DNA of 64,000 nt from Promerops cafer (lineage: Eukaryota; Chordata; Aves; Passeriformes; Nectariniidae): contig VZSE01001826.1 of NCBI GenBank assembly GCA_013398275.1, positions 1-64,000 on the forward strand. The letters run 5' to 3'. The notes beneath the pieces were generated by a model. The model was not told the DNA's origin and searched no databases. It worked only from the letters and a program-made list of their open reading frames with translations. A program made the translations under genes and the position numbers. The first letter of the stretch is position 1. Each line of letters opens with the position of its first letter. Positions 10,801-25,800 of the stretch are shown piece by piece.

Positions 10801-13800
10801 AGGTATTTTTTTGTTACACTTCCTAGCTTGAGATAAATAGTGTGCAGGCTTCAGACCCTATCATGCTGCTTTTTGATGACATTCCATTGACATTAGTGAA
10901 TGGTCAAGTCTTAAAATTATGTACTTTAAACTTTTTAATTGGTTTGCTTAACAGAATATAGCTGCTCTCTACCTGGAAGTTGATATTTTGCTGGTCCAGA
11001 AGCCAAACCAAGGCCTTGCTATTTACCTTGAATTTTGTGTTCTTCTGGTGAAGCTCACTGTACTAATGATAGTCTAGGAAGAGTGAAATCACTGGTGCAG
11101 TGCTTAGAGGCCAATTGCCTCTGGGCCAAATGAAAACCTGGTGGGTGAAGTCTGAGGCAATGAAGTCAAACCTGTTCCACTGAACCTTCGTGGAGGGGGG
11201 AAAAAGTCTGGGGACTTTTTTCCTTGTGGTAGTACAAGTCTTTAACCTCTCAGGCAAAGGTTTAATGAGGAATTCTGCGCCCACACTGAGCAGTGCTGTA
11301 GTCATCCTGTCCTCCTCCACTCATAAATTAGATTTTGTCTGCACAGTAATAATTTTATTTAAAATAGCCTAACATAGTCCAGATGTTAAACATGTTGTAA
11401 AGAGACCTTCTTATTGAAAGTGTCTGTGATTCTAAGACCAAACAAGTGACGCATACTAATTATAGGACTCATAAAAGTGAGGCTTAAGCGTGGTACAATA
11501 GAGCAGCAAGGAATATTTCACTGTTCTAAAAATAGATCCTCAGTGGACACAGTGAGATTGCAGCTGAATTTTAAAAAACTGGCTGCAGAGGAACCAGACA
11601 TGCAATTTTTTTAACTGGAAAAGGAAAGGGGAAGCCAAGCACCAAATTCTGCTTTCAGTGTGACAATACCCCGTGCCTGTGAAATGCCTGTTGGCAGCAC
11701 AGAGCGTGCTAGTGATTGTTCAGCTGCTGTAAGACAAGGAATGGTAATTAGAAGAAACGGTAGGACAAGCTTAATGATTTACAGTTGATTTTTATGTGTG
11801 TCTCTTAAAAAATTCACAGGAAATATGTTCCTATGTTATGTAAAGGGCTGTGTATTGCTAGTGTTGCAGAGAAATAGGAAGTGCTTGGGAATAGCTCACA
11901 TTCCTCAGTAATCACATGTCGGTCTCTAGGCATTTGGGCTTTCTCTGGCCTGTCGCCAGCCTTTGCTGTGATGCTCTTTTGGAGGTCACTCTCTTGTCCA
12001 GAGTACTTTAACCTTGAGCCAAAACAGTCGTGTCCTGTGCAATTGGGGTCAGAAGCCAAGTTTCCTCTCGTAGGAACTACTGAAGTTGACTTTAATTGCA
12101 GGGCACATTCTGTCAAACAAAGTGTTGTGCCTGGAGCTATGTGGCTCCTGGGCCAGACTGATTTCCATCTGTCTTGCTTGGAACATGGGCAGGGCAGGCA
12201 TTTTTCTCTGAATATAGAATAGTGTTGCAAATGCATTTGGTATGAGCAAGTTACAGTGACATTGCAAGTCCATCTGGTGTAGCCCCAACGAGGCCAGGTG
12301 AGATCTCTGTGTGTGGAAGAGCAACTTGGAGCAGCACAGCTGTAAAGTCTGTCCTCGATGTTCCACCTTCAGTCTAGACCAGAGCCATGTCAGTTGTTTT
12401 CTAACCAGCAATTTGATCTTGGTCTCTCAGTCATAAGCCAGCCTAACCTGAATGATCAGGCTTTCCCAGCTTACTCCAAAGGAAAGGAATATTAAAATTA
12501 TTTTATTTGCATTCAGCGTGGTTGCTGGGTTTTCTGTCCTTAACCTTTTGTTTTTCTGGAGGAAGGAGTGGTACTTGCCCAGCTTCTCTGTTCCAGCTTC
12601 TCATGTTAGAGGTTCGTGTCTCAGGATTGTGCAGAGGCTGCAGTTGAAGTTTGTCTTGCTTGCTCTTTAGTGGAGTGGCACTTGGGCACTTTGGGCTCTC
12701 TGGACTTCCCAAAGGGAGGAAGAGAACTAATGATTCTCTTGTGTGTGCCTGGAAGGCAAAGCAGGTGTAACTCAAATTCCTACACAGGCTGTCCACTTTC
12801 TCCTCTGTCCTGCCCTCATATTAAGGTGTCCTCTGAAGATGGACATTTAGGCTCCCATACAAAAATCAATTATTACACAATTCCACCTGTGCAAATGTAT
12901 TTAAGCAAACCACAGATGACTCAGAACTGTTTTAAAGTAACCACTCTTCAAATTAAAGTCACGTTGAGGCATGTCTGTGGTTTTTGGAGATGATCTTTTA
13001 CAGGTAGAAGATGGAATGTTAGCCCTTGTCTTCAGGTCACATCCTTTATCCCCAGTTTGTTCCACCTGCTGAATTGGTGTGCCTTTTGCCATCAAAACTT
13101 TGACTAAAATTGCATTAAATCATCAAAGATTTAATTTTTATCTGGAAGAAGATGGAATCTCTGTGTGTAGCAGAGTGGTTTTTAAGTAGTTATGAGTCAG
13201 TTCCCTTCCAGTGTCATTCCATGCAACATGAGGCCACTGTAATTTTGCTGGTAAAACTTCTCTCTGGGCACTTTTCTGAAATGAAAATGCCCAGATGTTG
13301 AATGGGAAGGGGGCACTGAGGGGGATAGAGTAGTGATCTGTGTAGAAAGAGCCTGCATGGGTGGCTTGACTGGTCACAGCCCTGATGAGAACTGAGGTTT
13401 CTGTGTCTGGCTGTTTCTTTCTGGTGCAGAAAGAGGCTCTTGGCTTGCTTTGGTAAGTTGGTGACCACACCTGAATAACTCAACAGTGTACTACCAATAA
13501 AATTCCACTTCAGTAGAACATAACCTGTTCTGAATCCCCTGCTTTATTTATAAGGCCTAAAATTATTTTAATGGAATATTAAAGTATTAAAGTAATTTTA
13601 TGCATGCTTGAAAATGCTGAACACCGAGGCTGAGATTCCTTAGCTCTGTAGCCAACACATTTATGTGGCCATACAGAGGAAGTTTGCTGCAGACCTTCCT
13701 GTCCCCCAGAAACTCCTTTTTTTGCTCCTGCTTTTTGCTTTTGCTTCTCTCCCCTTCCTTGCTTTTGGTTTTGGGCAGTCATAAGTGAATTGATGCTTTT

Positions 13801-16800
13801 TTTGGTATAACTCAGATTTGTCAAGAACGCTTAATGGACACATATTGTTAAGTATTTCTTTGGATAAGCTGAGAGTTTTACTGATCTTTAGTTGCAGGTG
13901 CTGTCTAAATGGAGTATTCTTTCAATAAACTGCCTGTGAAATCCTTTTGATTTCTGTTTTCCGTGCTGGTAGAAAAACAAGCACTTCTTTGCATCGTATT
14001 TACTTTGTGGAGAATGTAATCTAAAACTCTGAAGTGTGTGTAAACTTTTTAAATCACTACAAGGAAATGCGCTTTTTCCCCCCTGAAATTGTTACTATCT
14101 TTTTGATAGTAGGCAGGGTTTGATGTCTGCTTAACTTAGCAGCAGTAGAAAATTAGTTCTAAATCTTGTTCATGAAAGTGATACTAATATGCATAATCCT
14201 ATCTAGTTGATTCTTAGTCTGAATTTCTCCAAAACATTCTGTGCAACAGCTACCAGAGGTGAATTTGTTGCAGTGTCCTGTGATTGACAACTGAGATAAT
14301 GTCCCAAAGTCCACATGGTTTGGGGTCATGCTTTGGGCAGTAAGAATGTTTTGGTTTCAGTAGGACTCCTGATGCTTTCTCTGTGTGATGACCTCAAAGG
14401 AAAGAAGTTTAAACACAAGCAAGACAAACTAAAATGGGTACCAAATTTTGGGAAGATGTTGTGGATGCTGTGGATCCTTGGAGATCTGTCCAGTTTCAGT
14501 GGCATTTTGCAATGACCTGGAGGATGTAATGAGCAGTGTGGTGTTTTCAGGGGTGGACTGGGCAGTGCTGGGTTAATGGTTGGACTCAATGGTCTTAAGA
14601 GTCTTTTCCAGCCAGAATGAGTTTATAATTCCAAGTGCATTCCACCTCACGGGACTTAAAGCTGGGTTACAAGAACTGGCCTGCAGGGTTGCCCCTAGGG
14701 CTGTTTAAAATGCCAAAATGCCAGCATTTGGTCTGGATTTGGAATGTAATTAAAGCCAATAAGTGATCAACACTGTAACCATGGTAATGCCGTCTGAAGC
14801 ACAGAGAGGAACAGAAGTGCCAGTATTTGTGTGTCGATGCAGTTGCATTCACTTGGAAGTGCTTTGTAGCAGTTTAGCACATGAAAGGTCCTGCCATCAG
14901 AAATCCAAGGTGGTGTGTGATGTGCTGTGTAAGCAGCACTCTGTGAGCTGACGAGCTGTAGTTTCCTTTATAACACCATTTCAGTGGTATTTCATGATTT
15001 TTGTGATTGGCTGTGTGTATCAGCTATGTCTATGCCTGATATTTAACATGAAGCAGTTCCATTTGCTCTGCAGAAGACTTGGAAGAGATTAAATAGGTGT
15101 AAAGTAGCCTGGATTGTGTCTGCAGAGCTGTGTGGAGATAAAACTCTGTTCTGTCTCTGTTCTGAAAGGTTGTTTTGCTTCCCCATGCACATCCCTCATG
15201 TTCTGGATGAGTGGTGGTAAGTGCTGTTTGAAGCCAGGAACCAAGAAAAAATTGTCTCTAAATTTTTATGGCCTCAGAGTAACTTAGTGGAGCCAAAGCA
15301 CAAGAATAACTTCTGTTAGTGCTATTTCCTGTCTCCATAGAGATTTTTAATTTACTGAATCAAAGCCCTTCATACAAGATCACAAAACAGTTATTGAATT
15401 TGAGTTTAGTCTGTATACTGGGTTATTTTGTAGTGGTTATGGGCAATGTCCTCATTGTTTTCAGGAATTTGCAGAATGGATGTGAAGCTGGGAGGTTTCT
15501 TGCTGTGTTTCTAGGATTTGAGTAGCAAATGCCTGCTTGGCATGTGGCAGGGCTGTTAACGAATTTGGTAGAACAAATAGGTATTGTTTGTTCAGTGGTG
15601 ACATCCACTGAAGACAAGATCACTTTAACAGGTAGAGTCTATTTGAAATGTGCAAGAAACTAAACTGGGTATTTACTTAGCTTGAAAGTACTGTGGGCTT
15701 CTATTACAGCTAAATGTAAAAATGGGCAGAGCAGTCTTGCCCTCTTCTTTTTATAGGATGTAATAGATTCTGAGGCTTTATATAGTTAAGCTAGGGGTGA
15801 ATTTAAATGTATTGGAATAAATCTGCTCATCCTTTCTTCCTCTTTCTTTATGGACATTCACAAGGCACAGGTGCATTGTTCGTAGCAGTGCAGAGCCTGA
15901 AATCCTTTCCAGTGAAACCTGACTAAATCAAGAGAACCCCCCTAAACAAGTATAGGCACCAAGAGAAGATGAGGATGAGCAGAGATTATGCTTTTCTGTA
16001 CACTTAATAAAACCTTTTCTTCCATGCAGGACTCTTGCGTGACAGAGGAGCTGTTGAGGGCAAGAATTAATGGCTTTGGTAAATGCCAGGAAAAGAAATG
16101 TTTTCTTATTCACCTCATTTTCCTCAACTCCTGCTTTCATGGAGAATTTCTCAGGAATTTAATTTCCATTCCACAGAAGGAGAGGTGAGCTGAGGAAGCT
16201 CAGTTTGCTGGCTGCTAAGCCAGTTATGCTTTCAGATGCTTTCTTGAGACAAGGATACTGAAAAGAACAAGTCTTTGTATCACTTCATGATTGAACAAGG
16301 CCCAGGGAAGCCCTGGTGGTGTTAATGAAAAGGTTTCTGCAGTGACCTGCAGTGTTTGTTGGGTGTAAGGGCAGCTTAGAGCACAGGTTATTTAACAGCT
16401 GTGGATGTTGGAAGCCCAGCCTAGAGACTGTGTTCTATGTTCTATAATGTCTGGGAGGTCAGGACTCATTTAGTGTGGGAAGTCTCTCCTGGATCTTCTG
16501 AGAAGTAGAGATGTAGACCTGGGCTGTAAATTTGAGCACCACTTCAGTGCAGTATCATAAATACAGCATTTGAAGAATCTGAATATCATGCTGCAGTAAG
16601 TTTTTGAACCACTGACAATTTCTCTTCCCAGATACTCAACCTGAAAGCTCTGATCTCTGCCTTGGAGAACATCCAAGGTTGTTTTTCAAGATTGCATCTC
16701 TTGCTGTTTGAGAAATAATTAACCTTCAATTACAACTCATGAACAACATCTGTGCAAAGTAGATTCTTGTTAGTACTTGTCTGATTTGTATAATAATGTG

Positions 16801-19800
16801 TTTGTGTGGTCTATTAAAAAAAAAGACAAACCCCAGAACTTCAAAAACAAAAAAGCCATTGTAATTGTAGTCCAAGGATTGATGCATATTTATATAAAAC
16901 TTTTACGGCCTCCTTTATGAAAATTTTAGACGAACTCCATTGTTTATGAGCTTTAAGGTGGGAGTGTACTTCTGCAAAGTAGGAGGACTTGGGCCGTTTT
17001 GGGCAATTACTTGGGAATGCTTTGCTTTGGAAGACTGCATGTGAACAGTGCTGTAAACTTACACCCTTAATGCACTAAAAATCATTTAATTAGAAAATCC
17101 CAGGTCACTTCTTACACTCGTGTAGTAAACAGGAACTCTTTAGCCTTTAAAATGGAGCAGAATGTTTGTCTTACTGATATTGACTTGTCCTATTGATTTT
17201 TCGGTGTAACTTACAGAAGGGTTCTTTATTTTGTCTTGGATACACTTAATAGCCATCATTAATACTTAGATGGCCAAATTTCATTGTACCAGGGAAGAGA
17301 GAGTGAAGACAATCTGTTGTGTTTTTGATGACTCGTGCCATTCCAGGGTAAAATGCTTTTTTGGACTGTAACGGAGGGAGGATACAAGAGGGACAAAGTA
17401 AAATAAGGTCAGGATGCAGTTGTAGGAAAATGTGATGGGGAGAAAGGAGAATTGTTCAATTTCTTTTTCCTGTAGCTTAGAGTAAGGGGCCACTAGCATT
17501 TGCCAGGAGAATGTCAGCTCTCATTTTGTGAATCCTTCGGAATGCATCCCAGCCCACGGTGCAGCCGTGCCCTCAGAGCTGCCCGCACCGCTCTCGGATG
17601 GAGCCGCCTCTCTGCTCCTCACACCCTGCCCAAGCACAGCTCTGCTTGGAAAGGCAGGATTTTCCTCTCTTCTGTGGAATTCTGCTCTGTGTGGAGTGGA
17701 AGAGCTTTTTCCTGTTGCAAAATAAATGTATTTAAACGAAGGTATATTTGAATGTGGAGCATTGTGATTTAGTTTCTTTTTTTAACAAACCAAGATGGAA
17801 CAGAGCCTTCCTTTGTAATGAATGCTTGCTGCCTGCTTCATTTGTCTTAATTCTTAAAATCTCTGCAGTAGCTCTCCTTCAGGTGAAGGGTTATAATTTT
17901 TAATTCAAATTGCTTCCACACAAGGTATTTCTTGATGTTCTTTCTAATTGCTTAATCCAGTTCAGTGATAAATTGTTAAGCAAACATTTTGTTTGTTGCT
18001 CTTGCTCTGATAGCCAGCAGGTTCACCATTGGTGAATCTTGCTGGAAAAGCTATAGTGTATTTGTTCTAGTTCTATTTGAACACTTTAAAACACTTTTTT
18101 AGAGTAGAAATTGCAATGGAAGGCTTAAACTTTTTTTTTTTCCTTTTAAAGTAAGTCATAGTGTTCTTTACAGTCTGATTAGTCATATCTTGATGGCATA
18201 GACTATGCTAAGATTTACAGAGACGTCAAAGGACTGTTAAACAACCTCATATTTGTTGAGGACCAGAGGAAAGGAAATAAAGGAAATTTTTGTTTAGATG
18301 ATACACAGCCATTCACTGACAGGTCTGACCCTGCCTCTCCTGCTGGGTTCTCTGTAGTTGCCACAAACCTCAGCTGTAGTCTGTGTAACTAAAGCCTTCT
18401 CCATCTTTTCCAGAGAGAGTTCTAGAACTGAGTGCCTGCCAAGCAGCCTTTGTTTCCCAGCAATAAGAGAATAACTTCTCTCTTTGTAAATGAGCACATT
18501 TAATGAAGTGAAAACACAGCAGAGAGAAAAACCACTTAAGCCTCCTGAGCAGGGCTGCTGTGGAGAGCTGTCCTGAGGGGAAGGTCACTGCACAAAGCCC
18601 AGGGGAGCTGTGCTGAGGGGAGCAGGGCCTGGCTGGGACCCTGAACGTGTCCTTGGAGGACTCGTCCTTGCAGAGCTGGCTTCACAGGAGAGGTTCTTCC
18701 CAGAGGGCTGACTACCTTTATGTTAAAGATGTTTGTGCTTCCCCAACGTGCAGTTCGCTTCACGTTCCCTCTTCCCAGTGCCTGGGAGTGTTACCTTACC
18801 AAAAACCCTATTTCTGGAGCTTTTTGAGGTGTATCCACTGTAACCATCTGCTCTCTTGCATGCACGCCCCCGAGCTGATCACTCCCATGTGAGCTAACAT
18901 CCCTCAGAGACACTGGCACTGAGATCACACTGCTTTGTTCAAGTCTCACGATTTTTATACCACTTTGAACAAATGTCATGATTTTTATACATATGTATGG
19001 ATTGCGAAGGGAGTGATAGCTCTGAACAGCAGAATACAGGGCATGAAAAGTTATTTGCTGATCTGTGACACTTCATCCAGAATTGCTTCTTTCCAAGTTC
19101 AGCTGCCAAGAATTTGAAACCTCTTGGTTGCCCTGCCATGGGTCACTGCTTTTCCTATTGATCTGCAGTGCTCTAATGCAAGGGGAGGAAGGGATACAGC
19201 GCTCTGCAGGAATGATCAGGCTGCTGGAATGCAGCCTGTGGAGCCAGGGCAGCATCCTGCTTGAGTGACCCTTCTTGTTTCTTGTGTTTATGAATAATTC
19301 AGAAATCCCACGCACTGGAAGTGGATAGGGAGCACAGTGAACTTTGGTATGCACTTGCACATTGGTACCCACACATGGTCAGGTGCTGCAGGCAGAAATT
19401 AAAGTTAGCACCGAGTGCTGCACGTGAGATTGGACTGCCAGGATGAATCTGTTTGTGGGTTCTCTTGATGTGCCCTTGGAGAATGTGGTGCTGCTCTTGG
19501 AATGCTGCTCTGCCAGCAATTTCAGACAGAAAACATAAAAAAGAAATAAAACATCTTAACAGCTTGATTCATGCCATTAAGCTGTTGAAGCACTCAATAT
19601 GCTTAATTTTCCAAATGGTAATTGAAATTCTCCATATTTCACCAGGTTAGAATTTCTGTTTGGAGGATTCAGCTACTAGAATAGCACAGCATAAGATCAC
19701 TTGGAATATTTTTTTTCCTCTTTAAAGTGTAGAAGTTAGTTTTTAGTCATTTAATGGAAATACTAAATAATCCCTGTCCTGGAAGGCAGTAGACTGGGAA

Positions 19801-22800
19801 TATATTAATCTGGCCAGAGAAGCTGAGTAATTTATTTGCATGAATGACTGACTCTCCCTACTGATGACTGAGCACATGCTTATTATCAAGGTATTTTATT
19901 AGCCCTAGGCATGGTTTGAGGAGCAAAAAGCCAGAAATCTTTGAAAACTGGATTGGGGGTCATACCTAAGTGCTGTTTTAAAGGTGGTATTTTGAGAAGA
20001 ACTTGTTATTCCTGATACTAGAATTCCAAAATCTAAGGGTCGTGGCAGCAAGTACAATTCCCTTGGCTATGAAAAACAACTGCAATGGGTTTAAAATAGT
20101 CTGACTTCTGAATTGCTTTCATGTCTTCACACTCAGCTGAAATACTAGCAAGGATAAAAGTGGAATAAATCCTGTTATTTTGACTCTGCTCTGAGCACGA
20201 GTTGCTAAGGGAAGCAGTTGGAAAAGAAGCTTTATTACAGTGCTATTTTGGTTGAAATTATGCTTGTCAGTGCTCTTGCTGTTAACATGCATTAAGAAAG
20301 TTAAATTTGTGGTTCAAGCTGCTTCACCAGACTGTGTTTTTCTTGATGCACAATGCAGCTTCTAATGGATCAGAGTACACAAATGTTCCAGACGCTGGTG
20401 GGAAATGTAAAAGTACATTATTGAGGAACTGCAGAATTGCAGGCTCAAAATCACTTTTCGAAAGATCTGTACACAGGTGTCTCAGCCACGGAGGTGTTGT
20501 GACTTCATGTCAAGCCCAGCAGCAGCTGCAGAGTTTTGAGCATGAGCACATCTGTGCTTTTGACTTGTGCTCTGTGTCAGTCTCCACACACCCCGTGTGT
20601 TAAATGTGATGGGGAAAACAGTAACAGTGTCACGTCCTTGAAACACCATTCTTGGGTGCATTTAGTGCTACAGCAGCAGCATTTCATTCACTCCTGCATG
20701 GAGCCCTTCAGGATTTTCTGCAGCTGCTTCTCTTTTGAGGAACTAATTGTCTTTGATTGTATCTGTACAGTGAAACTGGAACACTGAGACAAAGGTGTGG
20801 AATATCTGATTTTATTTGTGAAGAGAGACCTATCTGTCCAGGTTTGACCACAACGCTGTCATACAAGGAAGGGGCAACATTTTATAATAAATGCTGCTTT
20901 ATCAGCCTGCTGGAGGAATACTGCATAATGCAGTTCAGTTATTTCCTGTCTGCAGAGCTGGATTTGAGACAAAATTTCTGGTTCAAAACACTTCAATAAC
21001 GCAGCAAAATCCCTTCAGTTCTCTTGGAAAATAAAAGCAGCATTTGATCTTTCTTTAATTTTCTCCTGCTCCTTGAATAGCTCCAATCTTGGCCTTGCAT
21101 GTGCTGCTCTGACTCACGTGGCTCTTGCTGTGTTGCACCACAAATTACAGTTTTTCTTCCTGTGCTGTGTTGATTCGTGGTGAAAGATCTGTCAGTGTCC
21201 TGTAGCCTTCAGCAGCTTTTTCCTGCCCACTCTGCACTGTGTAAGGGAGCAGTTTGTCCCTTGGGGAAGAGACAGCTGTGCTTGAATCAGATTGAATATT
21301 TTGATGTGGCCATGGTTTGCTCTAATCACCTTTTATTCAAACTGGGCTGTGCTGAGAAATGGTGCATTACAAGGATATATTGGCAGTGGGACATGAAGAA
21401 ATAAAACCAGCCTGATTTAAGAGCCCAGTAAAATTGACTGTGAACAGTTCTCTGTGTGTATGTTCTTCAGGGAGAAAGAATCCTGAGTCCCTGTTAATCT
21501 CTTGGAAACCCTCAAGTACTTTGCTGTGAGCATTCAGCTTGCCAGCTTTTGGCAGATTATTATTTCATTCTCTTCCAAATTGAACACATTCAATTCAGTC
21601 TTGCCATTTAAAACAACACATTCTTCTTGGGCATTTTTTTGTTCACAGTTCAGCAAACACTCAGGAGCAGGTAATGCTCTGAATTGCAAATGTTCACAGG
21701 GCAAACATGAAATGTTTGGAGGACTAAGATGAGAAAAGTGTCAATATGTGCAATGAAGGAGACTTGCAAAGGCTTTGGCATAAAGGGGGCTGTTCAGATG
21801 GGAAAAACTTGTCATCCAAATGCAAAAAAGACTTGAAAAAAAGTGAGAAAAATGCTAGATACCTTCTGCCCTTGCTCTCCTGTCTATAAAATAATTGTAA
21901 CATAAGGTCCTCAAAACAAAAGTATTAAGTGAAGCAATCTGAAAATCAGAAATACTTTGAAATTCTGCTTCTTCTAGAAATATTTTCTTTTTCTGACTTT
22001 AACAACATTTAGCTACAGTCATTGCAGTTAAAATAGCAATTAATTTAGAAGAAATGCTGAGACTTTTTGAGGGAGAGGGCTGAGATACTCCTGAGCCACT
22101 AAAATGTGCAGCCTTCTGTCCAGAACAAGAGCCTTGTAAAAGAAATAAAACTTCTTTGCCATACCAGTAGGGCAAAAGAAACTTCTTACCCATGTTAATA
22201 GGACCCATCCTCCCTTTGTGTGGGAGCTGTGAAAGATTTTCTCCCCCAGTGCTGACTATTGTGTTACAACACTAATGCTGTGTCCCTGCCATCTCTGAGC
22301 CCAGGAATTATTGCTGTTCTTCAGTCAAGCCGAAGCAGCTGTGCACAGGTGAGGTCTGGAGCAGGGAGTGTGTGTGACCCCTTCCCTGGCTGCACTTCTG
22401 CTGCCTTACAGAGGAGCTTTCTGAACTCGGGACAGTCATGCTGCAAAAATGGTTTAAAGATATGCACAGGGGGAGAAAAGCTGACGCTGTTTTAGTGCCT
22501 TACACCACTGTCACCATGGTAACGCTGCCTTCAAACTAGGTTTGAACACTGGTCATAAACTGAAGTATTTTAATTGTTCTAAAGGGAGAATTAAGAGACC
22601 TTTTCTGTTCCAGCCCCACCATTGCATACTTTGTGCAGCTGCTGCTTGTTTTGTTCCCCACCCTTTCCCTTTTGGTGCTGCAGCCCAGCTGTTTCCAGAG
22701 TAGTTAAAATCATCTAAAAGGACAGAGTGGATATTTTACCTCTTTCAATGAGTTGTTTCATGATGTTCTCTCAGATTTACTTTATCTAAGCTTTCTTCTG

Positions 22801-25800
22801 CATTGGGACATCTTGCAAAATCCTACCTCTTCACCAAAGCCAATGAGGTTCTGATAGTAGCAAAAATGAAGGAATTCACAATATGGAAAGCAGGCTAAAG
22901 AATCAGTTGCTTCACTGCTACCCCATGAGGAAAAAAAAAGCCCAAGAGAAGCAGAGATACGTCAGAGACTGTGAAAGAAAAGGAAAAAAAATAAGAGCTG
23001 TCTTGTATTCTCCAGCCACGGTGGTTTTAAAATCCAAAATTCAACAAGTTTACTAGTGGGGATAACACCCATTTTCCTCTTACTTGTTTCACTGATCCCA
23101 AATCCTTAACTCTCCTATGTCTGATTTAATACCATCTTCTCTGTGTGTCAAGTATTTAAGGGATGATGTTATTTACATGACTGTGTTTTCTAACCAAAAT
23201 CAAAGCTGTTGCTAGCTCTGCATTATTGCAAGAAGTTTTACATTTTCAGAAGTGTGAAATGAGCTCATTGTATTAGACTGACTGTTGTTGGACAAAACTG
23301 GGAACTGATAAACTGCAGTGAAATCATTAGGAACACTCTGTGCCCAGGGAGCTGGAGAGCTCTATTAGCTTAAGAAATAGCTTTTGAAATGTTTTTATTA
23401 GACCTTGGGGAGCTGTATGAAATCCCTCTAGACAGCTTGGTGAAACACCGGTAATTAGTAAGTGGGTTTTTTTTAATCCAAGACATAATTGTTTTGTCTT
23501 GTGGTATTTTAGAACTGGAGGGTCTGATTTTCCTGTTATCAAGGGGGTTGTCATGGTACAGAATGAATAACTTCCTTTTCAGAGGGAGGGGAGGAATGAG
23601 TTATTTTGTGTTAAAAACTGCCTTACTGGCAAGGAACATATTAGTAAATGGATGGTTTGGAATGCACTGTGACTCTTTCAGCTGTAATGTGGATTCAGGA
23701 AGGCTCAGCCCCTTCCACGGAAGCTCTGAAGGGCATCGAGCCTCCAAATGCTGGTGATGCCAATGAAGGAACTCTGCACACCCTCAGGAATTGATGGTGA
23801 TGAGTGATTGTTCTCTTTCCATCGTGACAGGCATATGAAAGAAGGTTTCCTACGTGCCCTCTGATCCCCATGTTTGTGGCCAGTGACACTGTAAACGAGT
23901 ACAAGAGTGAGGATGAGGCCATCCACGTGATTGAGCGGCGCTGCAAGCTGGACATCGATGCACCACGGCTGCTGAAAAAGGTGATGAGCTGGAAGTGCCT
24001 GGTTTGTACTTCTGGATATCCCTACACCTGAATACTTAACAGAATCTGTGCCTCTTCCCCAGATTGCAGGAGTGGACTACGTCTACTTTGTCCAGAAGAA
24101 CTCTCTGAACAGGCGAGAAAGGACTCTGCATATAGAAGCCTACAATGAAACCTTCTCTAACAGAGTCATCATTAACGAGCACTGCTCCTACACAGTGAGT
24201 AACAGCAGGCCCTTGCTGGGGCTGCAGATGGAGCCAAGGCAGTATTCAGATCTCAGGACTCACACAGAGCTTGGGTTGCTCCTGGCTTTTGCCTTGCAGG
24301 AAGAAATAACCAACACGCTGCCCTGAGTGATAATGGTTGGTGTTAAATGTAATACACTTGCCTCCAGAACTGAGATACATTTGGCACCCTCTTGCTTGAG
24401 CATCTTCTCAGAGAGCAGAACACAACACAATTTGCTGTGTTTGACAGCTCTGTTTAGGCAAATCTGTGCTTTATAGCAGCAGTGTGGGACTTGGTGAGGC
24501 TGATGACACCCTGATAGAACTGCCAGAGGAAAGTTCAGCTGATTTGCCTTCTGCTCAGCTCAGACAGAAGTTCACTGAGTCAGCTATGTTTTAACCTATC
24601 TTTTTTCATTGTTCTTGGTCTTCAGTGGAAATGTTGATGAAGAAGAGTCTGGTGGCAGGCCTGCTGCTCTGCTCTGGTTATGGTTTATTTCTGAATGGCT
24701 CAGCCCATCCTCATGGGCTCTTACAGCATGTACTATAGCAGTAGAACCTCAAATTGATGTTAAAGGTCAGATCAGAGCTAACAAATGTGACTGATTTGTC
24801 TGTATTGTAGCACTCTTTTTAGGTCATAACATTTTCAGTTGTGTTTAACTTGTGGTTAAAAGATCACTGGGTGCCAAACCCACTTGACACTATTATCTAA
24901 TATTTTTATAATTACTTCTGCCATAACTTTCAGGGTAAATTTAAGAATACTTTTCCCTGCAGTTTTTATGTGAAAGCTCTGTTTAAACAGGGGAACTGCT
25001 GCACAGAAAAGTGCATGTGGTAAATATGTACAAAACACAGCACTTCTCAATGCCCCTGTGCTCTACTCAATCAAGAAATTACGCAAATACAAAGTTAGGT
25101 TTTTAATGGAAGAATAAATTGTTTCTAAAAGTTCATTTTTATTAAAGGTAACTTATAATTGAATTTATGAAAATACAGGCAGATTCTTAAATGATGTTAT
25201 TATGAGTTGTACTTGTTGAGGCTGTACAAGCTACTCTTGTAACTCCCATTCCCTAATGCAGAAACAGAAAATGAAGGGAAAAGGATTTTTTCTCTGTAGT
25301 TGTCTCCTTATAAAGAGTTGATCCAGTTCTTAGCCAAATCTAGCATGTTTTTGGGGGGAAGGGACCCCTAAGGCATCAGGCCAGTTACAGAAATGCTCAG
25401 AAATCCAGCCTTTCGTGATGTTTTTATAATGACAAATTCAGAGCCCAGCCTAGAAATTGCTTGAACAAATCTATTTTAGCTGAAGAGAGTTTAAAGAACA
25501 GCTTTTTTGTAACAGTATCAGCATCAATCATAGAATTGTTTAGGTTGGAAAAGCCCTTTAAAATCAAGTCCAACCAAAAGTCTGTTTCAGGATCATGTCA
25601 GTAGAGCAAGAGAGAAGCTAAGAGGGAAGGTGTCAGCTGAGTGAGGAGTGTGCACTTCTGTCTGTGGCATTATCATGGGAGAACAAAGTAAAACAGTTTT
25701 CATTCTACAGAATGCTGAAGTACCTCCTAGGTCAGGGAGGAAACAGTGTTTTGGCTATCTCTTGGAAACATGTTGGGAATGCTGCCCCTGCCCTTGCTGC

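Larger units (their letters stand above)
1807..23830 (+). other. SEC14L1: SEC14L1 intron 1 of the coding region (22 kb)
   Basis: This is AT-leaning sequence with no exon, RNA gene or open frame that I can support. It holds a CR1 fragment near 14,530, a 30-bp tandem duplication at 18,931, scattered poly-T runs (for example 6,952-6,963) and a few higher-GC islands (8,040-8,330; 17,500-17,720; 18,540-18,700) whose nature I cannot tell. The first large intron of widely expressed genes often carries enhancers, but none can be proved from the sequence. Confidence 0.85.

Noticed and set aside
16425..16452. TTCTATGTTCTATAATG as a CR1 3' tail
   Set aside because: The sequence before it does not match the CR1 terminus, and the tail is too short and irregular.
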